NCBI RefSeq assembly: GCF_019739195.1
Contig: NZ_JAHHDS010000003.1
Span: 1,364,001-1,428,000 of the forward strand
Length of the DNA stretch: 64,000 nucleotides
Reading direction: 5' to 3'
Source: Microcella sp.
GTDB lineage: Bacteria; Actinomycetota; Actinomycetes; Actinomycetales; Microbacteriaceae
In this document: positions 62,188 through 64,000 of the stretch, piece after piece
Numbering within the stretch: position 1 is the first letter of the stretch
How the letters are laid out: every line of letters begins with the position of its first letter
Made by a program: the position numbers and the translations under genes
Notes under the pieces: generated by a model
Seen by the model: the letters and a program-made list of their open reading frames with translations, nothing else
The model's database searches: none
What the model was told of the DNA's origin: nothing

Positions 62188-64000
62188 AGCTCGAGCTCGG
62201 CCAGCGCCGGGAAGGGGTTGCCGAAGCGGTGCACCGTCATCGACACGGCCTGCTCGCGCACGAAGGGCAGCAGTTCGACGCGGCCCGCGGCCGTCACCGG
62301 CCCCGACCAGATCGCGACGTCGGGGTCGCCGTCGAGCGACTCGTGAAGGGCGCGTGCCACGGCTGCGCCGTCGGGCGCGATGAGGCGGATGCGGGCGGGG
62401 CGGGCATCCCGCATGCGCTCGGCAAACCGCGCATCCGCTTCGATCGCGATCGAGGCCGCCCGAAGCTTCGAGGTTCCCGTGTCGAGCAGCGCGAGCAGGC
62501 TGGCGGGCAGCGGAGTCGCACTGCTGATCTCGACGCGCGACCCGGCACGAGTGGCGGCGAGCAGCACGCGCACGAGGTCGGACATTATGGCGCCCTCGGC
62601 CGCGCGCACCGTCACGCGAGTCGGGCGATACCGCAGAACGTTGCGCTCGACGACGTGGGCGACCGTGCCGCCGAGCTGGCTCGCGTCGCGCGCGATGCCG
62701 AACTCGTCGTCCCAGGCGTGCTGATCGCTCACCGCGCCGGCCCGCGCGGCGTCGAATCCTGCGAAGTCGATGCCGGGCTGGCTCGCCTCGAGCACGGCCC
62801 GCACGCCGCGGTCGAGACCGCGCAGGCTCAGCGACTCGCGGGGCTCGCGGGGCACGGGTGCGAAGGTGCCGAAGTTCATGACGTACGACGGGCCGCCGGC
62901 TTTGGTCGAGCCGCCGACGCTCGAGCGCTTCCAGCCGCCGAACGGCTGGCGTCGCACGATCGCGCCCGTCGTGCCGCGGTTGACATAGAGATTGCCCGCC
63001 TGCACCTGGTCGAGCCAGTGCTCGACCTCGTCGACGTCGAGCGAGTGAAGCCCCGCCGTGAGGCCATAGGCCACAGCGTTCTGCAGGTCGATCGCTTCAT
63101 CGAGGTCGCGTGCGCGCATGATGCCGAGCACGGGCCCGAAGTACTCGGTGGTGTGGAACTCGCTGCCGTCGGCGACGCCGCGCTTGACGCCCGGCGACCA
63201 CACCGACCCCGTCGCGTCGAGGGCTCGCGGTTGAACGAGCCACTCCTCACCCTCGGCCAAGCGCGTGAGCGCTCCGAGCAACTTGCCCTCGGCGCGATCG
63301 ATGAGCGGACCAACGACGGTAGTGGGGTCGAGTGCCGAGCCGACGCGCAACGTCGTGACAGCATCCACGAGTTGGCGCTCGAAACGCTCGGACGTCGCGA
63401 CCGAGCCGACCAGGATCGCCAGGGAGGCCGCCGAGCACTTCTGGCCCGCGTGCCCGAACGCCGACTTGACGAGGTCGGCAACGGCGAGATCAATGTCGGC
63501 CGAGGGCGTGATGACGATCGCGTTCTTGCCGCTCGTCTCGGCGAGAATCGGCAGCTCGGGCCGCCACGACCGGAACAGCGCCGCCGTCTGCCACGCCCCC
63601 GTCAGCACGAGACGGTCGACGGCCGGGTGCGCGACGAGCGCCTGCCCGATCTCGTTCTCGGGCACGTCGACATAGCGCAGCACGTCGCGCGGCACCCCGG
63701 CGTCCCACAGCGCCTCGACCATGACGGCAGCGCTGCGGCGCACCTGCGGCGCGGGCTTGATGATGACGGCGCTGCCCGCGGCGAGCGCCGCGAGAACGCC
63801 GCCGGCCGGAATCGCGACGGGAAAGTTCCACGGCGGCACAACGAGCGTCAGCCGCACGGGCGTGAACGTCGCGTCGTCGAGGCGAGCCAGGTCGCGCGCG
63901 CTCTCGGCGTAGTAGTGCGCGAAGTCGATGGCCTCGCTCACCTCGGGATCGCCCTCGGCGAGCGTCTTGCCGGCTTCGGCCGCCATCACTTCGAGCAGGT
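62184..64000 (-). CDS. putA: PutA-like bifunctional proline dehydrogenase / P5C dehydrogenase, 3' part
   Basis: Runs off the window at its 5' end; about 605 C-terminal residues are visible, all in frame from base 64000. The aldehyde dehydrogenase domain has EVSEAIDFAHYYAES near its start, VPPWNFPVAIPAGGVLAALA, LPILAETSGKNAIVI with the catalytic Glu and FGHAGQKCSAASLAIL with the catalytic Cys, and then PFGGWKRSSVGGS. The motif EVSEAIDFxxYY is typical of the delta-1-pyrroline-5-carboxylate dehydrogenase half of PutA. The last 200 residues form a C-terminal domain. It oxidises proline to glutamate. Confidence 0.9.
   Translation of the reverse strand, partial: LLEVMAAEAGKTLAEGDPEVSEAIDFAHYYAESARDLARLDDATFTPVRLTLVVPPWNFPVAIPAGGVLAALAAGSAVIIKPAPQVRRSAAVMVEALWDAGVPRDVLRYVDVPENEIGQALVAHPAVDRLVLTGAWQTAALFRSWRPELPILAETSGKNAIVITPSADIDLAVADLVKSAFGHAGQKCSAASLAILVGSVATSERFERQLVDAVTTLRVGSALDPTTVVGPLIDRAEGKLLGALTRLAEGEEWLVQPRALDATGSVWSPGVKRGVADGSEFHTTEYFGPVLGIMRARDLDEAIDLQNAVAYGLTAGLHSLDVDEVEHWLDQVQAGNLYVNRGTTGAIVRRQPFGGWKRSSVGGSTKAGGPSYVMNFGTFAPVPREPRESLSLRGLDRGVRAVLEASQPGIDFAGFDAARAGAVSDQHAWDDEFGIARDASQLGGTVAHVVERNVLRYRPTRVTVRAAEGAIMSDLVRVLLAATRAGSRVEISSATPLPASLLALLDTGTSKLRAASIAIEADARFAERMRDARPARIRLIAPDGAAVARALHESLDGDPDVAIWSGPVTAAGRVELLPFVREQAVSMTVHRFGNPFPALAELEL

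Overview
The window is gene-dense, high-GC DNA from an actinobacterium, most likely a member of the Microbacteriaceae or a close relative (inferred). The signs are strong G/C at third codon positions, many ATGA/GTGA start-stop overlaps, many apparently leaderless genes (TAnnnT ending 6-7 nt before ATG), a DtxR/IdeR-type iron box, and a RamB-type regulator beside glyoxylate-shunt genes. I see no tRNA, rRNA, insertion sequence, prophage or CRISPR array. Nearly everything is carbohydrate or organic-acid catabolism and uptake.

Bases 1-15090: a truncated gene, a DUF4432 epimerase-like protein and a ribose-type ABC sugar importer form one + strand operon, ended by a strong bidirectional terminator. 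Two LacI regulators follow, with L-rhamnose isomerase and mutarotase. Next come a FAD/Fe-S D-lactate-dehydrogenase-like protein, a GntR regulator and L-lactate dehydrogenase. Rhamnose breakdown gives lactaldehyde and then lactate, so these genes plausibly cooperate. Bases 15177-23519 hold unlinked housekeeping or accessory genes: MFS exporter, SMP-30, LLM oxidoreductase, serine hydrolase, alpha/beta hydrolases, Nudix, acyl-CoA dehydrogenase and a membrane protein.

Bases 23641-48863 are the most interesting part: a roughly 25-kb glycan/sugar catabolic island of five transcription units. (1) A + strand operon holds two TIM-barrel isomerase/epimerase-like proteins and two Gfo/Idh/MocA oxidoreductases. 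(2) An 11-kb - strand operon runs alpha-galactosidase (GH36), alpha-mannosidase (GH38), beta-galactosidase (GH2), an unassigned beta-propeller protein, an SDR and a fumarylacetoacetate-hydrolase-family enzyme. (3) A divergent + strand pair holds Gfo/Idh and ThuA-like genes. (4) A - strand ABC importer has a binding protein and two permeases but no ATPase. (5) A + strand operon holds an enolase-superfamily sugar-acid dehydratase, a GntR/FCD regulator, a mutarotase-like protein, an SDR and an SMP-30 lactonase. A shared element built around TATGATnTAA lies in four promoter regions of this island, which suggests one regulon, probably controlled by the GntR/FCD protein. Together the genes can be read as uptake, intracellular hydrolysis, a possible 3-keto (oxidative) glycoside route, and a non-phosphorylative pathway to pyruvate and lactate.

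Bases 48874-64000: an ABC-2 exporter, kynureninase, an iron ABC importer behind an IdeR-like box, an AsnC regulator, a small lipoprotein, malate synthase, isocitrate lyase, a RamB-like regulator, a YtrA-type GntR regulator, and the 3' part of a PutA-like proline-catabolism gene that runs off the window. The aceA-ramB intergenic region carries a perfect 21-bp inverted repeat.
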